DNA of 64,000 nucleotides. It comes from Mangrovimicrobium sp033283265 (GTDB lineage Bacteria; Pseudomonadota; Gammaproteobacteria; Pseudomonadales; Halieaceae). The translations under genes were made by a program, and so were the position numbers. The notes below the pieces were generated by a model that made no database searches, had not been told where the DNA came from, and worked only from the letters and a program-made list of their open reading frames with translations. Shown here in pieces: positions 26,479 to 35,278 of the stretch (positions within the stretch are counted from its first letter, which is position 1; each line of letters begins with the position of its first letter). The DNA lies in assembly GCA_033283265.1 (NCBI GenBank), contig JAWMQN010000006.1:1-64000 (forward strand). The letters run 5' to 3'.

Positions 26479-26731
26479 GTAATACGTGGGAGTGAACCGG
26501 GTGCGGGAACTCGTGTGCCGGCGTCATCCGCCGGGAAACCTGCGCGTAGTGTAACGGCAAGGCTCGGCTTCGCGGCAGTGAATAGTTACATATTCCGGCC
26601 CGCTGGCGGGTTGCCGGCTTGTACCCACAGGGATTGTAAGGACTATACTGTGCGTGGTGCTTACCAACGGATATAAGACCGGTGCCATCGATAACTGCGA
26701 GTGGCGCCAGAGTCTTGGAGAGCGAGTAATC

Positions 26732-26935
26732 ATGAATATCGACCGACTGGTTTTTGCGATTGCCGGATGCTTCATTCTGCTGAGCCTGGCCCTCAGCCAG
26801 CTACATTCCCTGTACTGGCTCTGGTTCACCGCCTTCGTCGGCGCCAACATGCTGCAGGCCGCCTTCACCGGCTTCTGCCCGCTGGCCATGCTGCTGCGCA
26901 GGTTCGGCAAGCAGCCGGGCTGCGCGTTCTCCTGA
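26732..26935 (+). CDS. small DUF2892-like membrane protein
   Basis: A 67-residue protein with two hydrophobic helices (about residues 7-25 and 28-48) separated by Leu-His-Ser-Leu-Tyr. It ends with Phe-Cys-Pro-Leu-Ala-Met-Leu-Leu, the Cys-Pro signature seen in DUF2892/YgaP-type membrane domains that accompany sulfur transferases. The ATG at 26732 has GGAG upstream, so the longer frame from 26654 is not needed. It lies just before the RND pump genes but has no obvious link to them. Confidence 0.7.
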   Translation: MNIDRLVFAIAGCFILLSLALSQLHSLYWLWFTAFVGANMLQAAFTGFCPLAMLLRRFGKQPGCAFS

Positions 26936-26963
26936 CCGCCCGCAGCCCCAGTCCGTAGACGGT

Positions 26964-29900
26964 ATGTCGCACCCGCTGGATCGCCTGGTCGAGTACGCGC
27001 TGGGGGGCGGCTTACCGAAACTCATTTTTGTTGTCGGCGTGTTTGCCGGCATCCTCTCCCTGCTCTACACCCCGCGCGAGGAAGAGCCGCAGATTGTCGT
27101 GCCCATGGTCGACGTGCTGGTGCAGGCCCCCGGCCTCAGCGCGCGGCAGGTCGAGCGCCAGGTCACCATCCCGCTGGAGAAACTGCTGGCGCAAATCCCC
27201 GGGGTGGAGCATGTCTACTCCACCTCGATGACCGGGCAGGCCTCCGCCACCCTGCGTTTCCATGTCGGTGAGGACCGCGAGGACTCCATCCTCAACACCT
27301 ACAACAAGCTCCACTCCAACGCCGACCGGGTGCCGCCGGTGGTGGCCGGCTGGGTGGTGCGCCCGGTGGAGGTGGACGACGTGCCCATTGTCATGCTCGG
27401 CCTGTGGAGCGAGGACGCCCAGCGCTACAACGATTACGAGCTGCGCCGCATCGCCGACGAGCTGTCCACCTTCCTGCAGGGCATTCCCAGCACCAGCGAA
27501 GTCCACGTGGTCGGCGGCCGGCCGCGTACGGTGCGCATCCTGCTCGACCCGGAGAGCCTCGGCGCCCGGCACACCACAGCCCAGGACATCGTCGGCGCCC
27601 TGGCGGTCTCCAACGTGCTGCACGGCGCCGGTGGCTGGGCGCTGCACAACGATTCCATCGCCCTCGAGGGCGGCGACGTGCTGCGCTCGGTGGGGGAATT
27701 GCGCGGCCTCGTGGTCAACGTGATCGACGGCGTGCCGGTCTACCTCAGCGACGTGGCGAGCATCGTCGACGGGCCGGAGGAGGCGGACAGCTACACCTGG
27801 ATGGATTTCGCCCCGGGTCATCCGCGCGGCGAGATGCGCGACCGGCCGATGGTCGCCATCTCGGTCGCCAAGCAGCGCGGCAGCAATGCGGTAACCGTGG
27901 CCCGGGACATTCACCGCACCGTGGAGGAACTGCAGGCGCAGCTCCTGCCGCCGGAAATTCGCGTCGAGGTCCTGCGCGACTACGGCCAGACCGCCAACGA
28001 GAAGGTCAACAACCTCGCCAGCAGCCTGGGCTTCGCCATTTTCACCGTGGTGGTGTTCGTCGGCGTCTTCCTCGGCTGGCGCCCGGCAGTGGTGGTCGGC
28101 CTCGCCGTGCCCATCTGCTACGGCATCACCCTGGCCCTGGACATGGCCCTCGGCTACACCATCAACCGGGTCACCCTGTTCGCCCTGATTCTCTCCCTCG
28201 GCCTGCTGGTGGACGACCCGATTACCGGCGTCGACAACATCAGCCGCTTCATGGCGCGCAAGAGCATGGGCCTGCAACAGCGGGTGGTGGCGGCGATCGC
28301 CGAGATCCGCATCCCGCTGATCATGTCCACCCTGACCATCGTGCTGGCCTTCCTGCCGCTGGCCTTCATCAGCGGGATGATGGGGCCCTACATGGCGCCG
28401 ATGGCCTTCAACGTCCCGGTGAGCGTGATCACCAGCACCCTGGTCGCCTTCCTGGTGACACCCTGGCTGGCCAGCCGCCTGCTGACGGAGCCGGCCAGGG
28501 CCGACGAAAGCGGCCGGGCGGGGGCGGACCTCTACCAGAAATGGATGGCGCCGCTGCTCGATCACCGCGGCCGGGGCAAGCTGGCGCTGTGGATCGTCGG
28601 CCTGCTCTTCGTGCTTACCGCCCTGCTGCCGGTGCTGCGCCTGGTGCCGCTCAAGCTGCTGCCCTTCGACAACAAGAACGAGGTGCAGGTGCTGATCGAC
28701 ATGCCGGAGAGCGCCAGCCTCGAGCAGACCAACGCCGTGGCCCGGGAGATTGCCGCGCAACTGCACCGGGTGCCCGAGGTGCGGGCGATCGCCAGCTTCG
28801 TCGGCACGCCGTCGCCGATCGACTTCAACGGCCTGGTGCGCCGCTATTACATGCGCGAGGGCCCGCAGTTCGGCGAGCTGCGGCTGACCCTGGCGGAGAA
28901 GGGCGAGCGCAGCCACCAGTCCCACGCGGTGGTGCTGCGCCTGCGCGAGTTGCTGCTCCCTTACAGCCGCGACGGCATCAGCATCAAGGTGGTGGAGGTG
29001 CCGCCGGGCCCGCCGGTGCTGAGCACCCTGGTGGCGGAGATCTACGCCGAGCCGCTGACGCCCTACACCACCCAGCAGGCCGCCGCCCGGCAACTGATGG
29101 CGCGCCTCGCCCGCGAGCCCCACGTGGTGGAGATCGACTCCACCATCCAGGCCGACCAGCAGCGCCTGCGCTTCGTCACCGACCGGCAGAAGGCGGCGCT
29201 GTCCGGCGTCTCCACGGAGGACGTATCCCAGACCCTGCTGATGGCCAACCACGGCTATACCGCCGGCTACCTGCAACTGGAGCGGGAGTCGCAGCCGCTG
29301 CCCATCGAACTGCGCCTGCAGCCGACCCAGCGGGTGGCCCAGGGCGACTTTGCCCGCCTGCTGGTGCGCGGGCGCCAGGGGGTGGCGAAAACCAGCACCG
29401 CCCAGGGGCTGGAGATCGCGCCGCAGCCGCTGGTGGCGATCAGCGAGCTGGGCCGTTTCGAGGCGGGCCTGGCCGACCAGGCGATCCAGCGCAAGGACCT
29501 GCGCCCGGTGGTCTACGTCACCGCCGAGCTCAATGGCCGTACACCGGCGGAGATCATCGCCGACGTGCACGCGGACATGGGCCAGCCCGCGGGTGCAGGT
29601 GACGACTGGCGGGGCCGCACCTTCCTCGGCAGCGGCGCCGGCGACGGCTGGAGCCTGCCGGCGGGCACCCAGCTGTCCTGGACCGGCGAAGGCGAGTGGC
29701 GCATTACCGTCGACGTGTTCCGCGACATGGGCCTGGGCTACGCCTTCGCCCTGGCGGCGATATTCTTCCTGCTGCGGGTGCAGACCGGCTCCACCTCCCT
29801 GTCGCTGATCATCATGCTGGCGATCCCGCTGACGGTGATCGGCATCATGCCCGGCTTCTGGATGATGAACCAGATTGGCGAGCGCGTGGTTGCCGGCGCC

Positions 29901-30281
29901 CCGGATCCGGTGCTGTTCACGGCCACGGCGATGATCGGCATGATCGCCCTCGCCGGTATCGTGGTGCGCAACTCGCTGATCCTGGTCGAGTTCATCACCC
30001 AGTCGCGGGCGGCCGGCGCCGGCATCCGCGACGCGGTGCTGCAGGCGGGCTCGGTGCGCATGCGCCCGGTACTGCTGACCGCAGGTACTACCTTGCTGGG
30101 TAACCTGGTGATCATTCTCGACCCGGTATTTTCCGGCCTCGCGCTGGCGATCATTTTTGGCATTGTCGCCTCCACCGCGTTTACGCTGGTGGTCGTACCT
30201 GTTGTTTACCTGCTGGTGTTTGGCGCAGGGGAAGACGAGGCGGCGGCCGCGCAGCCGGCGCCGGAGGAAAGCGCATCATGA
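26964..30281 (+). CDS. RND efflux permease (AcrB/HAE family)
   Basis: A 1105-residue inner-membrane RND permease, somewhat longer than usual. It has the two-repeat layout, with helix blocks near residues 350-510 and 920-1090 and two large periplasmic domains. The proton-relay Asp pair is in Gly-Leu-Leu-Val-Asp-Asp-Pro, as in AcrB helix 4. The Gly-x-x-Arg-x-Arg-Pro-Val-Leu-Leu-Thr segment near the end is also typical. It is followed, with a 4-base overlap, by the adaptor gene. This order, permease before adaptor, is less common. No outer-membrane channel gene is present, so TolC or another channel elsewhere must complete the pump. Confidence 0.92.
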   Translation: MSHPLDRLVEYALGGGLPKLIFVVGVFAGILSLLYTPREEEPQIVVPMVDVLVQAPGLSARQVERQVTIPLEKLLAQIPGVEHVYSTSMTGQASATLRFHVGEDREDSILNTYNKLHSNADRVPPVVAGWVVRPVEVDDVPIVMLGLWSEDAQRYNDYELRRIADELSTFLQGIPSTSEVHVVGGRPRTVRILLDPESLGARHTTAQDIVGALAVSNVLHGAGGWALHNDSIALEGGDVLRSVGELRGLVVNVIDGVPVYLSDVASIVDGPEEADSYTWMDFAPGHPRGEMRDRPMVAISVAKQRGSNAVTVARDIHRTVEELQAQLLPPEIRVEVLRDYGQTANEKVNNLASSLGFAIFTVVVFVGVFLGWRPAVVVGLAVPICYGITLALDMALGYTINRVTLFALILSLGLLVDDPITGVDNISRFMARKSMGLQQRVVAAIAEIRIPLIMSTLTIVLAFLPLAFISGMMGPYMAPMAFNVPVSVITSTLVAFLVTPWLASRLLTEPARADESGRAGADLYQKWMAPLLDHRGRGKLALWIVGLLFVLTALLPVLRLVPLKLLPFDNKNEVQVLIDMPESASLEQTNAVAREIAAQLHRVPEVRAIASFVGTPSPIDFNGLVRRYYMREGPQFGELRLTLAEKGERSHQSHAVVLRLRELLLPYSRDGISIKVVEVPPGPPVLSTLVAEIYAEPLTPYTTQQAAARQLMARLAREPHVVEIDSTIQADQQRLRFVTDRQKAALSGVSTEDVSQTLLMANHGYTAGYLQLERESQPLPIELRLQPTQRVAQGDFARLLVRGRQGVAKTSTAQGLEIAPQPLVAISELGRFEAGLADQAIQRKDLRPVVYVTAELNGRTPAEIIADVHADMGQPAGAGDDWRGRTFLGSGAGDGWSLPAGTQLSWTGEGEWRITVDVFRDMGLGYAFALAAIFFLLRVQTGSTSLSLIIMLAIPLTVIGIMPGFWMMNQIGERVVAGAPDPVLFTATAMIGMIALAGIVVRNSLILVEFITQSRAAGAGIRDAVLQAGSVRMRPVLLTAGTTLLGNLVIILDPVFSGLALAIIFGIVASTAFTLVVVPVVYLLVFGAGEDEAAAAQPAPEESAS

Positions 30282-31327
30282 AAAAGCTGATTCTGCCCCT
30301 GCTCACCGTGCTCGGCCTGCTGCTGGTGGTGGCCTGGATGGCCGGCACCTTCAGTGACAAGATCGAGCCGGACCTGGCGCCAGCGGGGGAAGGCTCGAGC
30401 GCTGCCGCAGTGCCCGTTGTGGCTGAGCTCTCGGCCTACAGCGAGCCGGTGCCGGCCTCGGTGGAAGCCAAGGAGACGACGCTGATCTCCTCCCGCCTGC
30501 TGGCGCGGATTACCAGTATCCATGTGCGCGCGGGCGACCAGGTGGAGGAGGGACAACTGCTCCTGACCCTGGAGAAAAAGGACCTGCTGGCCCGGGCGCA
30601 GCAGGCGCGCGATCGCATCCGCGCGGTGGAGGCGCGGCTGACCGAGGCCCGGCAGAATTTGCAGCGGGCCGAAGAGCTGCACCAGCGCGGCCTGATCGCC
30701 GTCGCCGACCGCGATGCGGCGCGCGCCGATGCGGCCTCGCTCGAGGCGGAACTGTCCTCCGCCCGGCAGGCCCTGGAGGAGTCGGAGACCGCGGTCGCCT
30801 TCAGCGAGATCCACTCGCCGATCGCCGGCCGGGTGGTGGACCGCTTCGCCGAGCCGGGGGACACCGCATCCCCCGGGGCCAAGCTGCTCTCCCTCTACAA
30901 CCCCTTCTCCCTGCGGGTCGAGGCGCGGGTCAGGGAGCAGCTGGCGTTGTCCCTGCAGACCGGCATGGAACTGCAGGTGGAGATTCCCGCGCTCGGGCGC
31001 AGCTACAGCGCGAGGATCGAGGAAATCGTGCCCGCCGCCGATCCCGGTTCGCGCAGCTTCCTGGTCAAGGCCCTGCTGCCCTCGGAAAAATCCCTGATGC
31101 CCGGCATGTACGCCCGCGTGCAGGTGCCGGCGGGCGAGCGCGAGCGCCTGCTGGTCCCGGCGGAGCGGGTCGCCAGTGTCGGCCAGCTCGACGTGGTCTG
31201 GGTCGCGGAGGAGGGCGGCGCGGTGCGCCGCTTCGTGCGCCTCGGCCGGCCGGCGGGCGAGGGCATGGTCGAGGTGGTGGCGGGGCTCGCCGCCGGCGAG
31301 GCGGTGTTGCCGCCGCAGCGGGACTGA
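30278..31327 (+). CDS. RND periplasmic adaptor (membrane fusion protein)
   Basis: A 349-residue membrane-fusion protein with an N-terminal membrane anchor (about residues 5-24). It has a split lipoyl domain (Val-Arg-Ala-Gly-Asp-Gln-Val-Glu-Glu-Gly and later Ile-His-Ser-Pro-Ile-Ala-Gly-Arg-Val-Val) around an alpha-helical coiled-coil hairpin of about residues 100-170. A beta-barrel domain and a membrane-proximal domain follow. The ATG overlaps the permease stop (ATGA). It links the permease to an outer-membrane channel. Confidence 0.92.
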   Translation: MKKLILPLLTVLGLLLVVAWMAGTFSDKIEPDLAPAGEGSSAAAVPVVAELSAYSEPVPASVEAKETTLISSRLLARITSIHVRAGDQVEEGQLLLTLEKKDLLARAQQARDRIRAVEARLTEARQNLQRAEELHQRGLIAVADRDAARADAASLEAELSSARQALEESETAVAFSEIHSPIAGRVVDRFAEPGDTASPGAKLLSLYNPFSLRVEARVREQLALSLQTGMELQVEIPALGRSYSARIEEIVPAADPGSRSFLVKALLPSEKSLMPGMYARVQVPAGERERLLVPAERVASVGQLDVVWVAEEGGAVRRFVRLGRPAGEGMVEVVAGLAAGEAVLPPQRD

Positions 31328-31336
31328 AGCGCGGCT

Positions 31337-32266
31337 TCAGCCCTGCTGGGCGTTAAACGCGGCGAGGATATCGCCGGGCGCCGCCGACCAGACGCCATCC
31401 CTGCCGGTGATGCAGGCCAGCGCCTGCTCCAGCTTGCCGATGCGGTGGGGCTGGCCGAGCAGCCAGGGGTGGATGTTGAGGGCGAGTATGCGCCCGCTGC
31501 CGGTCTGCTGCGCTTCCGCGAGGAGGAAATCGCAGGCGTCGGCGACCTGCTCCAGCCAGGACTGCTCCGAGTGCAGGTTGTTCATCAGCACGAAGCGGTC
31601 TTCCAGTTCGTTCGACAGGGGCATGGCCCAGAGATCGCCCTGCCCCGTGTGGAAGGGGTAGGGCATGTCGTCGTTGACCCAGTCGCAGAAATACTCGACG
31701 CCGTGTTCGCGCAGCAGCTCGGGGGTGTTCTCGCTCTCGTTGCGCGCCGGGCTGAGCCAGCCCTTCACCGCCTGGCCGCTGGCCGCGCGCAGGGTGTCGA
31801 GACAGTCGCGGACCAGTTCTCGCTCTTCTTCCACGGGCTGGCCGCCGTAGTGCAGGGCGTCCATGTGCACGCCGTGACCGAGGATCTCGTCGCCGCGTTC
31901 GCTCACCGCGCGCAGCAGTTGCGGCGCGCGCTGCGCCAGTGCGCTGTTGACGGCGAAGCTCGCGCGCACGCCGTGCTGGTCGAGGGCTTTCAGGATGCGG
32001 TAGACGCCGACCCGGTTGCCGTAGTCGCGCAGGCTGAAGTGGCGCAGGTCGGGGTAGGGCATGGTCATGCCGCCGGGTACGGCGAAGGGCTTGCCCTGCT
32101 GGTTGAGGGGAAAGAACTGCAGGCAGACATTCACCCACAGGGCCAGCGGCTTGCCGCCCGGCCAGCTGACCGGCGGGCGCTCGCTGAGCATGGACCAGTC
32201 GTAGCGATCGTGGTCCATGCCGTAGCGGCGCATCGGGTATTCGAGGTGTTCGCGGTCGAGGCTCAT
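31337..32266 (-). CDS. polysaccharide-deacetylase-fold hydrolase (PuuE-like), paralogue 2
   Basis: A 309-residue NodB-fold protein of the allantoinase PuuE-like branch, with Gly-His-Gly-Val-His in the position of the metal His pair and a Trp-Leu-Ser-Pro-Ala-Arg segment. PuuE-type enzymes open cyclic amide rings in a metal-dependent way, so a true polysaccharide substrate is unlikely. The ATG at 32266 has AGGAGG upstream and overlaps the previous gene (ATGA); frame extensions to 32902 are shadows. It is clearly related to the neighbouring 306-residue gene, and the two may form a heteromer or act in sequence. Confidence 0.8.
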   Translation of the reverse strand: MSLDREHLEYPMRRYGMDHDRYDWSMLSERPPVSWPGGKPLALWVNVCLQFFPLNQQGKPFAVPGGMTMPYPDLRHFSLRDYGNRVGVYRILKALDQHGVRASFAVNSALAQRAPQLLRAVSERGDEILGHGVHMDALHYGGQPVEEERELVRDCLDTLRAASGQAVKGWLSPARNESENTPELLREHGVEYFCDWVNDDMPYPFHTGQGDLWAMPLSNELEDRFVLMNNLHSEQSWLEQVADACDFLLAEAQQTGSGRILALNIHPWLLGQPHRIGKLEQALACITGRDGVWSAAPGDILAAFNAQQG

Positions 32267-33183
32267 GCGCCCACCTCCTGTTGCGCGGCGATATGCGCCA
32301 GCGCCGTGTCGTAGTGATTCTCGAGGTAGTGCTCGGCGATTTCCCGGCCGGTGGTGACCCAGACGTCGGAGTGGCCGGTGATGTATTCCAGCGCCTCCTC
32401 GAAGGCCTTCAGGCGGTGCGGGCAGCTGACCTGGTAGTTGTGGGTGGGGATGCACATGACGGTGCCGTTCTCCGCGCCCTCCTGGTAGAGGCGGTCGAAG
32501 TTGTCCTTCAGCATCTGCCCGTAGCGCCGCGGCTCCACCTTGTTCACCACGTAGGCGATGGTGTCGTTCATCTCCAGGGAGTAGGGCACGGAGACGAATT
32601 TGTTGCCGTTGCGCACGTGGACGGGCGTCGGCTGGTCGTCGTGGAAAAGGTCGCAGGTGTAGATGCCGCCGGCCTCGGCGAAGAGGTCGATGGTGTGCTC
32701 CGAGTGGGACAGGGCGGGGGCCAGGTAGCCGGCCGGTTTGCGCCCGGTGTGTTTCTCGATCGTGTCCACCGAGTCCTGGATCAGCTCCCGCTCCTGCGCC
32801 TCGGACAGGCCGTAGGTATAGCGGGTGTTGTAGATGCCGTGACTGAAGAACTCCCAGTCGCGCTCGGCGCACATGGCGATGATCTCCGGGTGGTGGTCGC
32901 ACAGCGCTGTCGACAGCGAGATCGAACCGCGGATGCCGTAGCGGTCGAGCACCTCCATCTGCCGCACGTGGCCGACCCGGTTGCCGTAGTCGCGGATGCT
33001 GTAGCCCGGCGTGGCGGGGTAGGGCTGCGGCCAGGCCTTGCGCTGGGGGTTGGCCGGCGGGTCGAGTTCGTAGAACTCGATGTTCGGCGCCACCCAGAAG
33101 GCGATGCGGGCGCCGCCGGGCCAGCTGATTTTCGGCCGCCCTTCCCAGGGCCAGTAGTCGTAGAGACCGGGGTCTGCTTTCAT
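32263..33183 (-). CDS. polysaccharide-deacetylase-fold hydrolase (PuuE-like), paralogue 1
   Basis: A 306-residue NodB-fold protein. It shares Ile-Ser-Trp-Pro-Gly-Gly and Tyr-Gly-Asn-Arg-Val-Gly segments with the following gene and has Phe-Phe-Ser-His-Gly-Ile-Tyr-Asn-Thr at the expected metal site. The family carries out metal-dependent C-N bond hydrolysis (allantoinase-like) as well as sugar deacetylation. Translational coupling to the second paralogue and to the isochorismatase-fold gene upstream argues for breakdown of an N-heterocycle or ureido compound. This is inference. Confidence 0.8.
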   Translation of the reverse strand: MKADPGLYDYWPWEGRPKISWPGGARIAFWVAPNIEFYELDPPANPQRKAWPQPYPATPGYSIRDYGNRVGHVRQMEVLDRYGIRGSISLSTALCDHHPEIIAMCAERDWEFFSHGIYNTRYTYGLSEAQERELIQDSVDTIEKHTGRKPAGYLAPALSHSEHTIDLFAEAGGIYTCDLFHDDQPTPVHVRNGNKFVSVPYSLEMNDTIAYVVNKVEPRRYGQMLKDNFDRLYQEGAENGTVMCIPTHNYQVSCPHRLKAFEEALEYITGHSDVWVTTGREIAEHYLENHYDTALAHIAAQQEVGA

Positions 33184-33215
33184 CTTTTCTCTCTCCGTGC
33201 GCGCCGCTGCGTCGC

Positions 33216-33884
33216 TCAGCCCTGGCGGCTGTCCAGCCAGTCGAACACTTCCTGCACTTCCAGCACGTCGGCGTACTTGATGGCGAGGTCGGTGAGGTTG
33301 GCGAAGTGGTAGGACTCGTGCTTGTCGGACACGCACTCCTCGGGAACGATGGTGCGGTAGCCGCGGGACAGTGAATCCACCGCGGTGGCGCGGATGCAGC
33401 CGGAGGTGGAGCCGCCGGTGATCACCACGGTGTCGACCCGGTGCCACACGCACAGGGATTGCAGCTGGGTCTCGAAGAAGGCCGAGGGCATCTTCTTGCA
33501 GTAGATGACGTCGCGCTCGCGGTCGATCTCCAGGCGGTCGTCGAACTCGCTGCGCTCGGAGCCGAACTTGATGTTCTGCAGGGAGTCGGGCGTGTCGGTG
33601 CGGGTACCCCAGATGCCGCAGTCCTCGCCGGATTCCATGTAGGCCACGTGGGTCCACACCACCGGCCAGCCGAGGGCGCGGAACTTCTTCGCCAGGGTGT
33701 CGGTGTACTCCATCTGCCGCGGGTCGGTCTCGTAGGCGGTCTTGTAGAGGTCGGTGCGGGTGTAGGCCTTCTGCGGGTCGACGTTGACCAGGATGGCCTT
33801 GTCGCCGAAGCCGAAGCGCGCGCGGGAGGGGTTGGCCTTCAGTTCCTGGTAGATCTGGCGGGCGGTCTTGTCACTGGTTTCCAT
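33216..33884 (-). CDS. isochorismatase-family cysteine hydrolase (amidase-like)
   Basis: A 222-residue cysteine hydrolase. The Asp-Lys-Cys triad is visible as Asp36 (in Val-Asp-Pro-Gln), Lys131 (three residues before Ser-Ala-Phe) and Cys163 (in Thr-Ser-Gly-Cys-Ile-Arg-Ala). This is the N-carbamoylsarcosine-amidase-like branch, which cleaves amide or carbamoyl groups. It is first in an operon with the two PuuE-like genes. Together they could open a cyclic imide or ureide and remove ammonia or carbamate. The promoter region upstream is shared with the divergent CoA-transferase gene. Confidence 0.85.
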   Translation of the reverse strand: METSDKTARQIYQELKANPSRARFGFGDKAILVNVDPQKAYTRTDLYKTAYETDPRQMEYTDTLAKKFRALGWPVVWTHVAYMESGEDCGIWGTRTDTPDSLQNIKFGSERSEFDDRLEIDRERDVIYCKKMPSAFFETQLQSLCVWHRVDTVVITGGSTSGCIRATAVDSLSRGYRTIVPEECVSDKHESYHFANLTDLAIKYADVLEVQEVFDWLDSRQG

Positions 33885-33946
33885 AGTCGTTCCTGCTGCT
33901 GTTCAGGTTCGGCCGGTGGCAGCGCCGCCAGCCGGGATGATGCATT

Positions 33947-33985
33947 GCCATAACAATTGATATATAGGCATAACAATAATACAAT
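33947..33985 (+). promoter_or_regulatory. sigma70-type promoter with 20-base-spaced operator repeats
   Basis: TTGATA (33957-33962), a 17-base spacer and TACAAT (33980-33985) make a near-consensus promoter for the CoA-transferase operon. GCCATAACAAT (33947-33957) and GGCATAACAAT (33967-33977) are direct repeats exactly two helical turns apart, one touching the -35 and one inside the spacer. A repressor or activator bound there would control this promoter and perhaps the divergent isochorismatase operon. Confidence 0.6.
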
Positions 33986-34078
33986 TTTGCCGACACAGGC
34001 AAGTTGCCGGGGGCTGTACCCTCACCGCCCCGCTGCTGCGACGGCCGATTGCCCAACCGGAAGTGAGTAGCCTACACA

Positions 34079-35278
34079 ATGAACAAAACCCTCCAAGGCG
34101 TACGTATCCTCGACCTCACCCACATGCTCTCCGGGCCCTACGGCGGGATGATCCTCGCCGACCTCGGCGCCGAGACCATCAAGGTGGAGCCCCTGCACGG
34201 CGAGGGCACGCGCAAACTGCTGGCCACCGACCCGAACAATTCCCTGGGCGGCATGGGCGCCTATTTCATCACCCTCAACCGCAACAAGAAAAGCGTCGCC
34301 ATCGACCTGAAGAGCGAGGCGGGGCTGGCGCAGTTCTACAAGCTGGTCGAGGTCTCCGACATTGTACTCAGCAACTTCGGCGCCGGGGTACCGGAACGCC
34401 TGAAGATCGACTACGAATCCCTGCGCAGGGTCAACCCGCGCATCATCACCTGCACCGTCTCCGGCTTCGGCTCCGACGGCCCCGGGCACAAGCGCCCGGC
34501 CTTCGACCAGGTGGCCCAGGCCACCGGCGGCGGCATGTCGATCACCGGTTCCGACCCGGACAACCCGGTGCGTGCCGGCATTCCCATCGGCGACCTCGGC
34601 GGCGGCATGTTCGGCGTCATGGGCATCCTCGCCGCACTGTACGAGCGCGAGCGCAGCGGCAGCGGCCAGCACGTCGACATCTCCATGCTCGACTGCCAGA
34701 TCTCCCTGCTCAACTACATGGCGACGATGTACTTCCTCTCCGGCGAGAATCCGCACCCCATCGGCAACTCGCACTTCGTCCACGTTCCCTACAATACCTT
34801 CCGCTGCGCCGACGGTTTCATTGTCATCGCGGTGATTACCGACAACTTCTGGCAGAACCTGAAGGAGGTGGTGGACTGCGCCGAGTTCGACGACCCGGAA
34901 CTCGACGGCCAGCCCGGCCGCTGGGCGGCGCGGGACATGATCAACAGCAGGCTCAACGAGGTGCTGGGGAGCAATACCTGCGCCTACTGGCTGCAGCAGC
35001 TGGAAGCGCGGCGCATCCCCTGCGCGCCGGTGAACAGTTTCAGCCAGGCCCTGTCCGACCCGCAGGTCCAGCACCGGCAGATGGTTATCGAGCTCAAGCA
35101 CCCGGACGGCAGCAGCACCCGCGGCCCGGGCAACCCGATCAAGCTGTCGCGCACCGGCGAGGACGAATACAGCCCGGCGCCGCTACTCGGCGAGCACACC
35201 GACGAGGTCTTCACCGCCTTGCTGGGTTACAGCCCGCAGGACGTCGAGCAACTGAAGCGCGACGGGGTGATCGGCTGA
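34079..35278 (+). CDS. family III CoA-transferase (CaiB/BaiF)
   Basis: A 399-residue family III CoA-transferase, which moves CoA between carboxylic acids. The N-terminus has Leu-Asp-Leu-Thr and Gly-Pro-Tyr-Gly-Gly-Met. Asp172, in Ile-Gly-Asp-Leu-Gly-Gly-Gly, corresponds to the catalytic Asp of formyl-CoA transferase. The stop overlaps the lyase start by one base, so the acid it activates is probably cleaved by that lyase. Likely acids are branched dicarboxylates such as citramalate, itaconate or 3-hydroxy-3-methylglutarate types, which is inference. Confidence 0.88.
   Translation: MNKTLQGVRILDLTHMLSGPYGGMILADLGAETIKVEPLHGEGTRKLLATDPNNSLGGMGAYFITLNRNKKSVAIDLKSEAGLAQFYKLVEVSDIVLSNFGAGVPERLKIDYESLRRVNPRIITCTVSGFGSDGPGHKRPAFDQVAQATGGGMSITGSDPDNPVRAGIPIGDLGGGMFGVMGILAALYERERSGSGQHVDISMLDCQISLLNYMATMYFLSGENPHPIGNSHFVHVPYNTFRCADGFIVIAVITDNFWQNLKEVVDCAEFDDPELDGQPGRWAARDMINSRLNEVLGSNTCAYWLQQLEARRIPCAPVNSFSQALSDPQVQHRQMVIELKHPDGSSTRGPGNPIKLSRTGEDEYSPAPLLGEHTDEVFTALLGYSPQDVEQLKRDGVIG

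Noticed and set aside
27012..29570. 852-codon minus-strand frame
   Set aside because: Antisense shadow of the RND permease; His/Gln/Asp-rich with no domain.
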